Shown here: piece by piece, positions 36,148-45,488 of the stretch
Layout: every line of letters begins with the position of its first letter
Numbering within the stretch: the stretch's first letter is position 1
NCBI GenBank assembly: GCA_001404055.1
Contig: CXTY01000014.1
Span: forward strand, 496,001-560,000
From: Roseibium album
GTDB taxonomy: Bacteria > Pseudomonadota > Alphaproteobacteria > Rhizobiales > Stappiaceae
Direction of reading: 5' to 3'
DNA length: 64,000 bases
Notes under the pieces: model-generated
Databases searched by the model: none
What the model was told of the DNA's origin: nothing
What the model saw: only the letters and a program-made list of their open reading frames with translations
Position numbers and translations under genes: made by a program

Positions 36148-37033
36148 AAAACGCCTGTTGGCGAATGGGCGGCTTCCCGCCTCCACTGAAATGTCGCCCA
36201 AGCAGGTGGTCGAAAAGACCGAATTGCTGGCAAATATTCCGGCCGGGACGCAAGTCTACGTCACGGATCTGGGGAATGCCACGGAAGACATGATCGTTGC
36301 TGCTGCCCGCACGTTGACAAATAACAGGCTGACGCCGGTTCCACATATGGCGGCCCGGCGGTATCCGACGCTCGCAGCTTTTGAGCAACGGATCAAACGC
36401 CTCACGCTCGAAGCGGGCGTGACCGAGGTGCTTGCCATTGCTGGTGAAGCAGAACAAGCAGGCCCCCTCACTTCATCCGTCGCGCTTCTGGAAACAGGTC
36501 TGTTCAACCAGCTCGGCATCCGCAAGATTGCAGTTGCCGGACACCCGGAAGGTGCGCCAGACATTTCACCGGATGTGATCCAGGCCTTCCTGAAGCGCAA
36601 GCACGAGCTCGCTGCTGAGAGCGACGCCGCGTTCCGGATTGTCACCCAGTTTGGCTTTGATCCACATCGCGTCAGCTTGTGGCTCGATGAGCTGCGTGAT
36701 TGGGGAAATGAATTCCCGGTTCATGCTGGTGTCGCCGGACCCGCCAAAATGACGACGCTACTGAAGTACGCTGCATTTGCCGGTGTCGAAAACTCACTGA
36801 ACTTTTTGAAAAAACGGGGTGGCGCCGTTGTGTCCATGCTGTCGGGTTATGACCCGGAAACAATGGCGGAACCGTTGGAGACCCGCGTCACCAGCCAGCC
36901 AGAATCCCAGCTTGCACAGATCCACGTCTACCCGTTTGGCGGCATACAAAAGACTGCTGACTGGCTACACGCTCGCGGTAGCTGGTCATTTCAAATCCCA
37001 TCCTCCACTTTGACCGCCAATGAGAGCGCTTAA
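36140..37033 (+). CDS. methylenetetrahydrofolate reductase-like protein
   Basis: A 297-residue protein of the MetF family, which links methylene-THF and methyl-THF through FAD. The catalytic glutamate region reads STEMSP, VPHMAARRYP and VLAIAGEAEQAG resemble FAD/folate-binding strands, and VAGHPEG and FGFDPHRVSLWLDEL are MetF-like. In this operon it would oxidise methyl-THF formed from the corrinoid protein. It diverges from the biosynthetic MetF, so it is probably a dedicated catabolic paralogue. The ATG at 36140 has a GGAGG site. It is immediately followed by the methyltransferase gene. Confidence 0.88.
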   Translation: MTEKRLLANGRLPASTEMSPKQVVEKTELLANIPAGTQVYVTDLGNATEDMIVAAARTLTNNRLTPVPHMAARRYPTLAAFEQRIKRLTLEAGVTEVLAIAGEAEQAGPLTSSVALLETGLFNQLGIRKIAVAGHPEGAPDISPDVIQAFLKRKHELAAESDAAFRIVTQFGFDPHRVSLWLDELRDWGNEFPVHAGVAGPAKMTTLLKYAAFAGVENSLNFLKKRGGAVVSMLSGYDPETMAEPLETRVTSQPESQLAQIHVYPFGGIQKTADWLHARGSWSFQIPSSTLTANESA

Positions 37034-37999
37034 ATGACCCGTACCGTTGTCGCATCCGCAACAAAAGAAATCATAATCGGTTTCGACCAGCCGTTCTGCG
37101 TCATTGGCGAACGGATCAACCCGACCGGTCGCAAGAAGCTGGCAGCCGAAATGGTCGAGGGCAACTTCGATACCGTAAAGGCCGATGTTCTTGCGCAGGT
37201 GGCCGCTGGCGCCACCATGTTGGACGTCAACGCGGGCGTGACAGCCGTCAACCCGAACGAGACAGAACCGCCACTCCTCGTCAAAACTCTTGAGATCGTT
37301 CAAGAACTTACCGACATTCCCTTGTCTATCGATTCATCGGTAACCGAAGCGATTAAAGCAGCGCTTGAAGTTACCAAGGGGCGTCCGCTGGTGAATTCGG
37401 TCACGGGTGAGGAAGAAAAACTCGAGGCGATCCTGCCGCTCATCAAGAAGTACGATGTTCCGGTTGTCGCGATTTCAAATGATGAAACCGGAATCTCCGA
37501 AGACCCGGATGTGCGTTTTGCAGTTGCCAAGAAGATCGTCGAGCATGCTGCCGATTACGGCATTCCCGCACACGATATTGTCGTTGATCCGCTGGTGATG
37601 CCAATTGGTGCAATGGGCACGGCAGGCCAGCAGGTTTTCCAACTGTTGCGCCGGTTGCGTGAAGAGTTGAAGGTCAACACAACATGTGGCCTCTCCAACA
37701 TCTCCTTCGGCCTGCCGCATCGCCATGGCATCAATGCAGGTTTCATCCCTATGGTGATTGGCGCCGGAATGACCTCCGCTATCATGAACCCCTGCCGCCC
37801 GCAGGAAATGGAGGCGGTTCGCGCAGCAAACGTTCTGAACGGAACGGATCCGAATTGTCAGGAGTGGATCATGACCTACCGGGATCACAAGCCGGCTGCT
37901 GCGAATTCCGCAACAGCTGATGCAGCGCCAGCCGATGCAACAGCAAGTTCCGGTGGCCGCCGCCGCGGTGGACGAGCAGCCAGAAGATCTGCTGGATAA
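37034..37999 (+). CDS. methyltetrahydrofolate:corrinoid methyltransferase (pterin-binding, DHPS-like)
   Basis: A 321-residue pterin-binding TIM barrel transferring a methyl group between a corrinoid protein and THF. VIGERINPTGRKKLAAEM, AGATMLDVNAG, SIDSSV and VNSVTGEE are the AcsE/MetH-like pterin-site motifs, and GLSNISFGLPHR is the family signature. The last 35 residues are an Ala/Ser linker ending in a basic GGRRRGGRAARRSAG tail, outside the barrel and not needed for catalysis. The ATG directly abuts the reductase stop. It would accept methyl from the corrinoid protein encoded upstream. Confidence 0.93.
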   Translation: MTRTVVASATKEIIIGFDQPFCVIGERINPTGRKKLAAEMVEGNFDTVKADVLAQVAAGATMLDVNAGVTAVNPNETEPPLLVKTLEIVQELTDIPLSIDSSVTEAIKAALEVTKGRPLVNSVTGEEEKLEAILPLIKKYDVPVVAISNDETGISEDPDVRFAVAKKIVEHAADYGIPAHDIVVDPLVMPIGAMGTAGQQVFQLLRRLREELKVNTTCGLSNISFGLPHRHGINAGFIPMVIGAGMTSAIMNPCRPQEMEAVRAANVLNGTDPNCQEWIMTYRDHKPAAANSATADAAPADATASSGGRRRGGRAARRSAG

Positions 38000-38055
38000 T
38001 TCTGGAAACCATTGCAAGCCTCTGGAGACTTTAACTGATCTGACGTGATTGCCTG

Positions 38056-40089
38056 ATGACCGAACAGAACAAACAAGCCAAAGTTGTTTTTCAGCCTAGT
38101 GGCCGACGGGGAACCTTTTCCGTCGGCACTCCGTTGCTTGATGCCGCACGGTCGCTTGGGGTCTACGTGGAATCAGTCTGTGGTGGCCGCGGTATCTGCG
38201 GGCGCTGTCAAATCTCGATCTCAGAAGGCACCTTTGCCAAGGAAAACCTGACAAGTTCTGCGCATAACCTGGATGAAGCGACCGAAGCAGAGGCTCGCTA
38301 TGCGAGCTTGCGCAAACTACCTTCCGACAGGCGTCTTTCTTGCCAGTCCAAAATATTGGGCGACCTCGTAATTGATGTTCCAACCGACGCCCAGACCAAC
38401 CGCCAGGTTGTGCGCAAAAGGGCTGAAGCCAAACATATCGAGCCGGACAGCGCTATCTCCCTGGTGACCGTCACGATTGACGAACCGGATATGGAGACAC
38501 CGCGCGGCGACTTAGACCGGTTGCGCGAGGCGCTCGTCAGCAAAGCGGATCTCTCTGGCTTGATTGTTGACCCGATCCTGATGCCACACGTTCAAACGTT
38601 GCTTCGCAAAGGGAACTGGACAGTCACGGCTGCGATCCACGCGGACGAAGGATCTCTCCCGGTTCTGGTCGCGCTATGGCCCGGAGAGAAACAGGCGGTC
38701 TACGGGCTCGCCGTTGATATCGGTTCCACAACGATCGCCGCCCATCTATGCAATCTCAAAAACGGACGCACGGTTTCCTCCGCCGGTACTTCAAATCCTC
38801 AGATTCGCTTTGGTGAAGATCTGATGTCCCGCGTGTCTTACATTCAGATGAATCCTGCGAAATTGCCTGACCTGACCAAAGCCGTGAGAGATGCGATCAA
38901 TGCACTGGTTGGTAAACTGGTGGCAGATGTCGGCGCTGCCCGGCAGGACGTGCTAGACGCAACTTTTGTCGGCAATCCAGTGATGCATCACCTGTTCCTG
39001 GGTATCGATCCAGTGGAACTGGGCGGCGCTCCTTTTGCGCTTGCGGCCTCCGATGCCATGATCCTCAACGCACGTGATCTCGATCTTGAACTTAACCCGG
39101 GTGCCCGGGTCTACATGCTGCCTTGTATTGCTGGGCATGTGGGGGCCGACGCCGCTGCAGCAACGCTAGCTGAGAGTCCCTATAGCCATGATGAGATCAC
39201 GCTGCTTGTCGACGTCGGTACCAATGCGGAGATTGTGCTCGGCAACAAGGATCGTCTGCTAGCTGCCTCTTCGCCCACCGGACCGGCATTTGAAGGTGCT
39301 GAAATATCGTCTGGTCAGCGTGCAGCCCCAGGCGCCATCGAGCGGATCCGAATTGACAAGGATACACTCGAACCGCGTTTCAAGGTGATTGGCGTCGACG
39401 AATGGTCGGATGAAGACGGCTTTTCAGAGAAGATCGACAGTGTTGGCGTCACCGGAATTTGCGGTTCAGGTATCATCGAGGCCGTGGCCGAAATGTATCT
39501 GGCTGGACTGATCACTGAGGATGGCGTGATCGACGGATCGATGGCTGCGCGAACTTCGCGCGTTCAGTCGGTGGGGCGAACTTTCTCCTATCTGATCGCT
39601 GACGATGACGTTGAAATCTCCATTCTTCAAACGGACATCCGTGCCATTCAACTTGCCAAGGGGGCTCTCTATGCAGGTGTAAAACTTCTGCAAGACAAAC
39701 TCGGCACCTATCAGCTCGACCGCATTCGGCTTGCCGGGGCTTTTGGCAGCTACATCGATCCGAAGTACGCGATGGTTCTCGGTCTCCTGCCTGATTGCCC
39801 GCTGGATGGTGTTTCAGGGGTTGGCAATGCCGCGGGAACAGGCGCTCGTATGGCGCTGTTGAACCGAGCTTATCGCCGAGAGATCGAACAGACCGTCCGG
39901 GACATCGAAAAAATTGAAACGGCTCTGGAACCAAAATTCCAGGAGCACTTCGTCAACGCCATGGCTTTGCCGAACAAGGTTGACCCGTTTCCGAACCTAC
40001 GCGCCGCCATTGACTTGCCTGAACGCAAGGAACCAACAGCTTCGGACAACGCGGGCGGTGAACGGCGCAGGCGCCGTCGCAGAGGATAG
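38056..40089 (+). CDS. RACo-like corrinoid activator (2Fe-2S ferredoxin + ASKHA domain)
   Basis: A 677-residue protein that reduces inactive Co(II) corrinoid to Co(I) at ATP cost. An N-terminal plant-type 2Fe-2S domain has cysteines 42, 48, 51 and 96 (VCGGRGICGRCQ and RLSCQSK). A middle linker follows, and from about residue 215 an actin-like ATPase fold (AVDIGSTTIAAHL, LLVDVGTNAEIVLG, GVTGICGSGIIEA, LAGAFGSYID). It ends in a basic GGERRRRRRRG tail resembling that of the preceding methyltransferase. It is the last gene of the C1 operon, as expected for a repair enzyme serving the corrinoid protein. Confidence 0.93.
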   Translation: MTEQNKQAKVVFQPSGRRGTFSVGTPLLDAARSLGVYVESVCGGRGICGRCQISISEGTFAKENLTSSAHNLDEATEAEARYASLRKLPSDRRLSCQSKILGDLVIDVPTDAQTNRQVVRKRAEAKHIEPDSAISLVTVTIDEPDMETPRGDLDRLREALVSKADLSGLIVDPILMPHVQTLLRKGNWTVTAAIHADEGSLPVLVALWPGEKQAVYGLAVDIGSTTIAAHLCNLKNGRTVSSAGTSNPQIRFGEDLMSRVSYIQMNPAKLPDLTKAVRDAINALVGKLVADVGAARQDVLDATFVGNPVMHHLFLGIDPVELGGAPFALAASDAMILNARDLDLELNPGARVYMLPCIAGHVGADAAAATLAESPYSHDEITLLVDVGTNAEIVLGNKDRLLAASSPTGPAFEGAEISSGQRAAPGAIERIRIDKDTLEPRFKVIGVDEWSDEDGFSEKIDSVGVTGICGSGIIEAVAEMYLAGLITEDGVIDGSMAARTSRVQSVGRTFSYLIADDDVEISILQTDIRAIQLAKGALYAGVKLLQDKLGTYQLDRIRLAGAFGSYIDPKYAMVLGLLPDCPLDGVSGVGNAAGTGARMALLNRAYRREIEQTVRDIEKIETALEPKFQEHFVNAMALPNKVDPFPNLRAAIDLPERKEPTASDNAGGERRRRRRRG

Positions 40090-40171
40090 AATTCGTCCAG
40101 CCGAAAGCGATGGTCCGGTCTATCGAATGATCAGCTTGATCTTATCAAGCGTCAGTCCGCATTCACAGTTA

Positions 40172-41434
40172 CTAGTGCCCGCCAATTAATCCAGCGCTCA
40201 TCTGGAATCCTGCGATCACTAAACAAAGCCCCGAACCGAACAGTCCCCAGTAACGATAGCGGTGCAATTTTCCGGATTGCTCTGCCCGGCCAAGTGCAAA
40301 CAAAGCCAGATTGACCAACGCAAAGACGAACAATGTGATGAGGCTTGTCGCTTCCGCTAGCTGAACCAGGGGAAAGAACAGCGCAAGCAGGAGTATAACA
40401 CCCGCCACCACCAGGGTTGCTCTGACTGGCGTCTGCCTTTGGCGGTCCACTTTCGCAAACCATTCAGGAGCAACTCCTTCGTTTGCCATGCCATAAAGAA
40501 CACGGCTGGCCATGACAATCTGGACGAGAACGCCATTGACCATCGCGATGGTTGCTGCAACGGCAACAGGTTTTCCTGATAGTCCGGAGACGTTTTCAAA
40601 CAGGCGGGCCATCGGGGCTGTAGAGGAGATGATGGCTTGGCGGTCAGGAGCCAAAACCGCGATAATCGCCAGAACAACATAGACCAAAATCGTTATCCCA
40701 AGGGTCCAGTAGATCGCCCTGGGAACAGTCCACTCGGGCCGCTTCGTCTCCTCGCACATGTTCACAATGTCTTCAAAACCGATAAAGGCGAAAAATGCCA
40801 GAACACTGCTGGAAATTATCCCCGACAACGGAATCCAACCAACTGGCGGCACAAGTGTCTGGGTTACAGCTCCGAAGTCGCTCAGCAAAGGCAGGCCAAA
40901 GAAAATCACCACCAAAAGGGTACCAACTTCAAGCAGGGTAACTGCAGCAGCAAAGATGACGCTTTCTCGAACGCCGTACCATGCGATGGCCGAGAGACCT
41001 CCGATAATGACGAACACCAGGACAATCTTTGGGATCGGCAGAAGTTCCTGAATGTATCCGGCAAATGCGAGCGTAATAACTGCACTCGAGACAATTCCGG
41101 TCAGGACAACGCCGAAGCCTGCAAGGCGGGCAAAAATTTTGCCTAGACCCCGGTTGACGAATACAGCCTCCCCGCCAGCGCGCGGATACTTCTGTATCAG
41201 GACTGCATAGGAAACACCGGTGATACCGGCTATAAAACCCGCCAACACGAAAGCGAGCGGAGCCTTGTCTCCTGCTAACGCAAGTACCACTCCAATCAGC
41301 GCAAATATTCCTGCGCCGATTGTTACCCCAACGCCATAGAATACCAACCAGGGCAATGTGAGCGCGCGTTTTAGATGACCGGAAGGGATGTGAGCTTGCG
41401 TATCCATGATCGGCAGCATGACCGAAGCTGCCAT
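40172..41434 (-). CDS. APC family amino acid/polyamine permease
   Basis: An integral inner-membrane transporter of 420 residues with about eleven to twelve transmembrane helices. The first helix GVGVTIGAGIFALIG holds the substrate-binding glycine-rich loop of the APC fold, and SSVLAFFAFIGFEDIVNMCEE is helix 6 with the following conserved acidic loop. It probably imports an amino acid or amine by proton or cation symport. The start is set at ATG 41434. An upstream TTG and downstream ATGs are alternatives. It is convergent with the C1 operon, a short hairpin separating the two ends (40134-40150). Confidence 0.9.
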   Translation of the reverse strand: MAASVMLPIMDTQAHIPSGHLKRALTLPWLVFYGVGVTIGAGIFALIGVVLALAGDKAPLAFVLAGFIAGITGVSYAVLIQKYPRAGGEAVFVNRGLGKIFARLAGFGVVLTGIVSSAVITLAFAGYIQELLPIPKIVLVFVIIGGLSAIAWYGVRESVIFAAAVTLLEVGTLLVVIFFGLPLLSDFGAVTQTLVPPVGWIPLSGIISSSVLAFFAFIGFEDIVNMCEETKRPEWTVPRAIYWTLGITILVYVVLAIIAVLAPDRQAIISSTAPMARLFENVSGLSGKPVAVAATIAMVNGVLVQIVMASRVLYGMANEGVAPEWFAKVDRQRQTPVRATLVVAGVILLLALFFPLVQLAEATSLITLFVFALVNLALFALGRAEQSGKLHRYRYWGLFGSGLCLVIAGFQMSAGLIGGH

Positions 41435-41485
41435 TTCTTCCAATAGGTCGGATCACTTATGCATGTTGTCACACATCAAAGATGT

Positions 41486-42310
41486 TTACGGATCCCAATA
41501 GTACTGCTCACGCAGACGTTTCCAGATTTTTTCGCCCACCAGGCAATCATAAGGCTCTTCAACGGTAAACTGTGCAGGGATGACCTTTGCTCGCTGAGGC
41601 ACTACGCCGCCGATCTCAAGGATAAGTTTGCGGCGCACTGCATCGGGAAACTGTTCCCAACTGGTGACAGGTAGGACAAAACTTGCAGGGCCTCCCGTAA
41701 CACATCGCCTATAGTACTCATCCAGGTCTTTTATGTTGAACTGAAAACCAATCCCGCCTTTGGTCATCAAAGGCAGGCCGTTGATGACGATGCCGCTGTC
41801 TACCGCTGCATCACGGGCGTTTGTAACCGGAAAGCCCTGATTGTTCGGACCATCCCCCGAAATATCGATCACACGCCTTTCAGCGAGATAAGGCACGTCG
41901 TTCAACAATTCGATTGCGCGCCAGATCGCGCCGGAAATCGAGGTCCGCCGTTGCCCCTGAGAGGCACTTTCCAGGATCACATTCGCGAATTTCTCGGCAT
42001 CCGCCTGAGACTCAATAACGGACCAATCAACGATCAATCGCGCATGATCCTGGTTGGCCCACTCAAACATCATCAGCGCGATCCTGCGATGAGCGCCAAG
42101 TTCAATTGCTCGGACAACCTCAGGACTGGAAATCGCTGCCGCATATCCTCTTCTTTGGATCAGCAATTCGTCCGGGGACATTGAACGCGAAACATCTATT
42201 GCGAGCACAAGTGCAACGTCCACGTATTCTTCGGCCTGCGCAGTAGGCAAGCCGGCGAACGCAGCAAGGACCAAGCAAAGCATGGCCTTGAGATGTCTGA
42301 AACTCCACAT
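41486..42310 (-). CDS. secreted DUF1194 (vWA-like) protein
   Basis: A 274-residue protein with a signal peptide (CLVLAAFAGLPTAQA). The mature part is a von Willebrand A-like fold: LVLAIDVSRSMSPDEL holds the DxSxS metal-site motif, TSISGAIWRAIELL the third MIDAS element, and VIDISGDGPNNQG the acidic loop. DUF1194 members are periplasmic or extracytoplasmic and functionally uncharacterised. It lies between the permease and a divergent enoyl-CoA hydratase gene. Confidence 0.9.
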   Translation of the reverse strand: MWSFRHLKAMLCLVLAAFAGLPTAQAEEYVDVALVLAIDVSRSMSPDELLIQRRGYAAAISSPEVVRAIELGAHRRIALMMFEWANQDHARLIVDWSVIESQADAEKFANVILESASQGQRRTSISGAIWRAIELLNDVPYLAERRVIDISGDGPNNQGFPVTNARDAAVDSGIVINGLPLMTKGGIGFQFNIKDLDEYYRRCVTGGPASFVLPVTSWEQFPDAVRRKLILEIGGVVPQRAKVIPAQFTVEEPYDCLVGEKIWKRLREQYYWDP

Positions 42311-42472
42311 AACATACTTAAATAGGCTTTCAGACGCCTACGGCTAGCCGATCATCACCGAGTTAACATAAAGGAACTGTGATAGGCGTGAGGATTGGCA
42401 TAAAACCAGTCTGGGCTGCGATCTCGCAATCAGCTATAACAACGCCGAAGCCGACAATGCAGGAAATTATCG

Positions 42473-43294
42473 ATGTCCGAAATCGCAGCGAACGACGACC
42501 CTCAAAAACCCTTGCTCAAGACGCTGTTGCATCAGGGTGTTTACAGGATCGTCATGCAGCGTCCCGACAGGATGAACGCCCTTTCAACCGAAATGATGAC
42601 AGCGCTGTCGAAGGAACTCGACAAAGCAGCGAGTGATCCGGAAATCAGGGTTGTTCTTCTGGGAGCTGAAGGAAAAGTGTTTTGCGCAGGTCACGACCTC
42701 AAGGAGCTGACCTCGGCGCGTGCAGAAAGCGACGGCGGCAAAGCGACGTTTGAGAAAATCATGCGCCAATGCTCCGACCTGATGCAGCAGATCGTCCGAC
42801 TGCCGAAGCCGGTTATCGCAGTCGTGACGGGTGTCGCAACAGCTGCTGGCTGCCAGCTTGTCGCTTCCTGCGATCTGGCGATAGCCACTGACACGGCCAC
42901 TTTCTGCACGCCGGGCGTCAATATAGGGCTCTTCTGCTCCACGCCCATGGTGGCGCTTTCGCGCAATGTTGCTCCGAAGCAGGCAATGGAAATGCTGTTG
43001 ACCGGCGAAAGCATCGACGCCTCAACGGCGAAGGAATTTGGGCTCATCAACCGTATCGTTTCCCAGGACTATCTGGAGCAGGTCGTGCAGAAGTACGCTG
43101 CTATGATTGCCTCCAAGTCTGCCAAGACGCTCAAAATCGGCAAGGAAGCATTTTACCAGCAACTCGAAATGCCCCTTTCCGAGGCTTACGATTTTGCCGC
43201 CCAGACAATGGTTGAAAACATGATGGTCAAGGATGCAGCAGAGGGCATTTCCGCGTTTCTGCAGAAACGGAAGCCTGAATGGACTGATAGCTGA
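42473..43294 (+). CDS. enoyl-CoA hydratase/isomerase family protein
   Basis: A 273-residue crotonase-fold enzyme. The substrate-binding loop reads FCAGHDLKELTS and the oxyanion-hole stretch is AVVTGVATAAGCQLVASCDLAI. Cys at the AAGCQL position is unusual but seen in the short ECHDC3-like subfamily, which lacks the usual catalytic glutamate pair. Residues 100-140 (FCTPGVNIGLFCSTP) fit the ECHDC3/mitochondrial-type group rather than classical beta-oxidation hydratase. The substrate is therefore uncertain. It is followed closely by the DUF3052 gene. Confidence 0.88.
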   Translation: MSEIAANDDPQKPLLKTLLHQGVYRIVMQRPDRMNALSTEMMTALSKELDKAASDPEIRVVLLGAEGKVFCAGHDLKELTSARAESDGGKATFEKIMRQCSDLMQQIVRLPKPVIAVVTGVATAAGCQLVASCDLAIATDTATFCTPGVNIGLFCSTPMVALSRNVAPKQAMEMLLTGESIDASTAKEFGLINRIVSQDYLEQVVQKYAAMIASKSAKTLKIGKEAFYQQLEMPLSEAYDFAAQTMVENMMVKDAAEGISAFLQKRKPEWTDS

Positions 43295-43347
43295 CGCCTT
43301 CACCATAAGAAGACACTGCTCAGAACTCTCGCGCATCTGGACAATGA

Positions 43348-43785
43348 ATGAAACAGGCAGGCTATTCCGGACGTCCACTGTCGGCGAAACTCGGCCTCAA
43401 AACCGGCATGACCTGCTGGCGACATAAGATGCCACCAGGGATCGCAGGCATCCTGGACGAACAGGAACCAGGCCAGAGAGTTTTGAATGCTCCAGAGGCC
43501 GGGCATGCCTGTGCCCATATATTCGTGACAGAGCGTGATGAACTAGCAGACCTGCTTGACAGTCTCCGCGGCTTGCTCGCACCCGACGGAATGATCTGGG
43601 TGTCCTGGCCCAAGAAATCGAGCAAGGTGCCGACCACCGTCACAGAGGACGTAATCAGGGAAATCTGTCTGCCGACGGGATTGGTAGATGTGAAGGTCTG
43701 TGCAGTCGATGACGTCTGGTCCGGCCTGAAACTTGTGATCCGAAAAGAACTCAGGATAGATCAGGCGCAAAAGCTGGCCAAATGA
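43348..43785 (+). CDS. DUF3052 family protein
   Basis: A 145-residue soluble protein beginning with a short KQAGYSGRPLSAKLGLKTGM block that defines the family. It then has an alpha/beta core (HIFVTERDELADLL and PDGMIWVSWPKKSSK). The latter half resembles a Rossmann-like fold, but no cofactor motif is complete. The function is unknown. It follows the enoyl-CoA hydratase gene by 53 bases on the same strand and could be co-transcribed. It is convergent with the AraC-GyrI gene. Confidence 0.8.
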   Translation: MKQAGYSGRPLSAKLGLKTGMTCWRHKMPPGIAGILDEQEPGQRVLNAPEAGHACAHIFVTERDELADLLDSLRGLLAPDGMIWVSWPKKSSKVPTTVTEDVIREICLPTGLVDVKVCAVDDVWSGLKLVIRKELRIDQAQKLAK

Positions 43786-43811
43786 GCCAGCCTTTGCAGG
43801 ATCAGTTGGCA

Positions 43812-44684
43812 TCAGCAGAGCGGCAGATAAATATCTGTTTCCGCCTCATGTTCCAGAACATCGGGAAAAAATGTCAGCCTTTGCACAAACAACGGAAAGT
43901 CGCGTGGCTCCTCACCACTTTGTGGTAGCCAGTCCCGGTAGAGCGCACGAATTTTGCCTTCTGCGAAATCAAGCGAGCCGACGTGTCTGATGACAGCACA
44001 ACGACCTTCGGGAATGGACTTTGAAACCACACCAAAGTCGTTCTCGGTCACCTCATCGGAAACAGCGCAGCATATATCAAACCGGAATTCTGCCGGATCG
44101 GTCTCTTTCGGATCGTCATAGAGGATATTGAAAGTGGCGCTTTTTGAAGGTGGCATGCCGTGAGCTTTCCGCCATGAGATGAATTTTTGCACTGTGTCAG
44201 GTAGGTCGACTTGAGCCCCCCTGTGTTCGAGGGATGCGACGTCTGTTACTGGAAATTCGACGATGCGAACGCTATCCAGATCAAATTTTTCAGCTGGCAT
44301 AATTTGTTCTTTCAGTTCGGTGAGTGAGAGATAGGTTTGATGCCAGATGGCCCAGTCGGGCGCCGAACGGAACTCTGTAGGGCTTTGACCGAATATGCGT
44401 TTGAACGCCCGGGTAAAGCTTTCCAGGTTTTCGTATCCGGCGTCGTAGGCAATCTCGGTGACGGACGTTTCCAGTCGAAAAGCGAGCTGGTGACCAGCAC
44501 GTTTGAACAGCAAAAGGCGCCTGTATTCGGAGACGCTTGTTCCAAGGAACGCGGAAAACAGCCGCTGGAAATGGAACCTCGAATAAGCTGCGATGTCTGC
44601 AAACGCGGCAACATCCATCGGCTGCTCCAGTGTCCTGTCCATTTCTGACAGCACCTTTTCCAACCGTTGCCTGATCACGTTCAT
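43812..44684 (-). CDS. AraC family regulator with GyrI-like effector domain
   Basis: A 290-residue regulator. An N-terminal AraC helix-turn-helix pair is at residues about 8-105 (DVAAFADIAAYSRFHFQRLF and TEIAYDAGYENLESFTRAFK). A C-terminal GyrI/Rob-like small-molecule domain is at about 130-290 (RIVEFPVTDVASLEHRG and EGRCAVIRHVGSL). Rob, SoxS-type and multidrug-responsive proteins share this layout. The target is unknown. It is divergent from the CoA-binding protein gene. Confidence 0.88.
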   Translation of the reverse strand: MNVIRQRLEKVLSEMDRTLEQPMDVAAFADIAAYSRFHFQRLFSAFLGTSVSEYRRLLLFKRAGHQLAFRLETSVTEIAYDAGYENLESFTRAFKRIFGQSPTEFRSAPDWAIWHQTYLSLTELKEQIMPAEKFDLDSVRIVEFPVTDVASLEHRGAQVDLPDTVQKFISWRKAHGMPPSKSATFNILYDDPKETDPAEFRFDICCAVSDEVTENDFGVVSKSIPEGRCAVIRHVGSLDFAEGKIRALYRDWLPQSGEEPRDFPLFVQRLTFFPDVLEHEAETDIYLPLC

Positions 44685-44861
44685 CCAATTCCCCGATACC
44701 CTTGAGAAGCCATCTGACGCCTTGTGTCTAACTCCTCACCTTCACTTCCCGCCTGACCGAACGTGCGCTTTTGCAAAAGTGATGGGTTGCGGCAAAGAGC
44801 CTCTTGCTGCATTGCCACGTTTGGAATTGGATAGCGCACCACATCGAAGGATCTCAAACGT

Positions 44862-45392
44862 ATGATTCACGACGATTATTCCGACGTTTATATCAAAGGC
44901 ATTCTGGACGAGGTCAAAACCATCGCAATGATCGGAGCGAGTGCCAATAACGTAAGGCCCTCCTACTTCGTACTGAAATATCTTTTGTCCAAAGGCTATA
45001 AGGTCTGGCCAATCAACCCTGGTCAAGCGGGTAAGGAGATCCTTGGACAGACGGTCTATGCCTCGCTTGACGAACTGCCGGATACGCCGGACCTAATCGA
45101 TATATTCCGCAACTCGGGCGCGGCCGGAGAGGTGGTAGATCATGTCATCGAAAGTGGCAAACTGCCAAAAGTTATCTGGATGCAGTTGAGCGTGCGTCAT
45201 GATGAAGCTGCAAAACGCGCGGAAGCAGTCGGCATCAAGGTGGTCATGAACCGATGTCCGAAAATCGAATATGGCCGCCTTTCCGGAGAAATCGGCTGGG
45301 CGGGCGTCAATTCAAGAACCCTCTCTTCCAAGCGCCCTTCCCTGAAGTCGGGCTTTCAACACCGTGGTCTTTCTGGGGAAAATGACAGTTAA
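44862..45392 (+). CDS. CoA-binding domain protein (YccU-like)
   Basis: A 176-residue protein with a CoA_binding_2 Rossmann fold. IAMIGASANNVRPSYFVLKY is the nucleotide loop, and YKVWPINPGQAGKEILGQTV and IWMQLSVRHDEA complete the fold. The last 35 residues are a basic, low-complexity tail longer than the usual family member. Its cellular role is not known beyond CoA or acyl-CoA binding. It is divergent from the AraC-GyrI gene. Confidence 0.88.
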   Translation: MIHDDYSDVYIKGILDEVKTIAMIGASANNVRPSYFVLKYLLSKGYKVWPINPGQAGKEILGQTVYASLDELPDTPDLIDIFRNSGAAGEVVDHVIESGKLPKVIWMQLSVRHDEAAKRAEAVGIKVVMNRCPKIEYGRLSGEIGWAGVNSRTLSSKRPSLKSGFQHRGLSGENDS

Positions 45393-45488
45393 AAATCCCG
45401 CTGCCGTGAGATTGGCACGATGCTTCCCGGAAAAAGACAAACTTGTTTTCCAAAATCGATTCAAACCAGCAAAAAGAATGAGCAGGAG

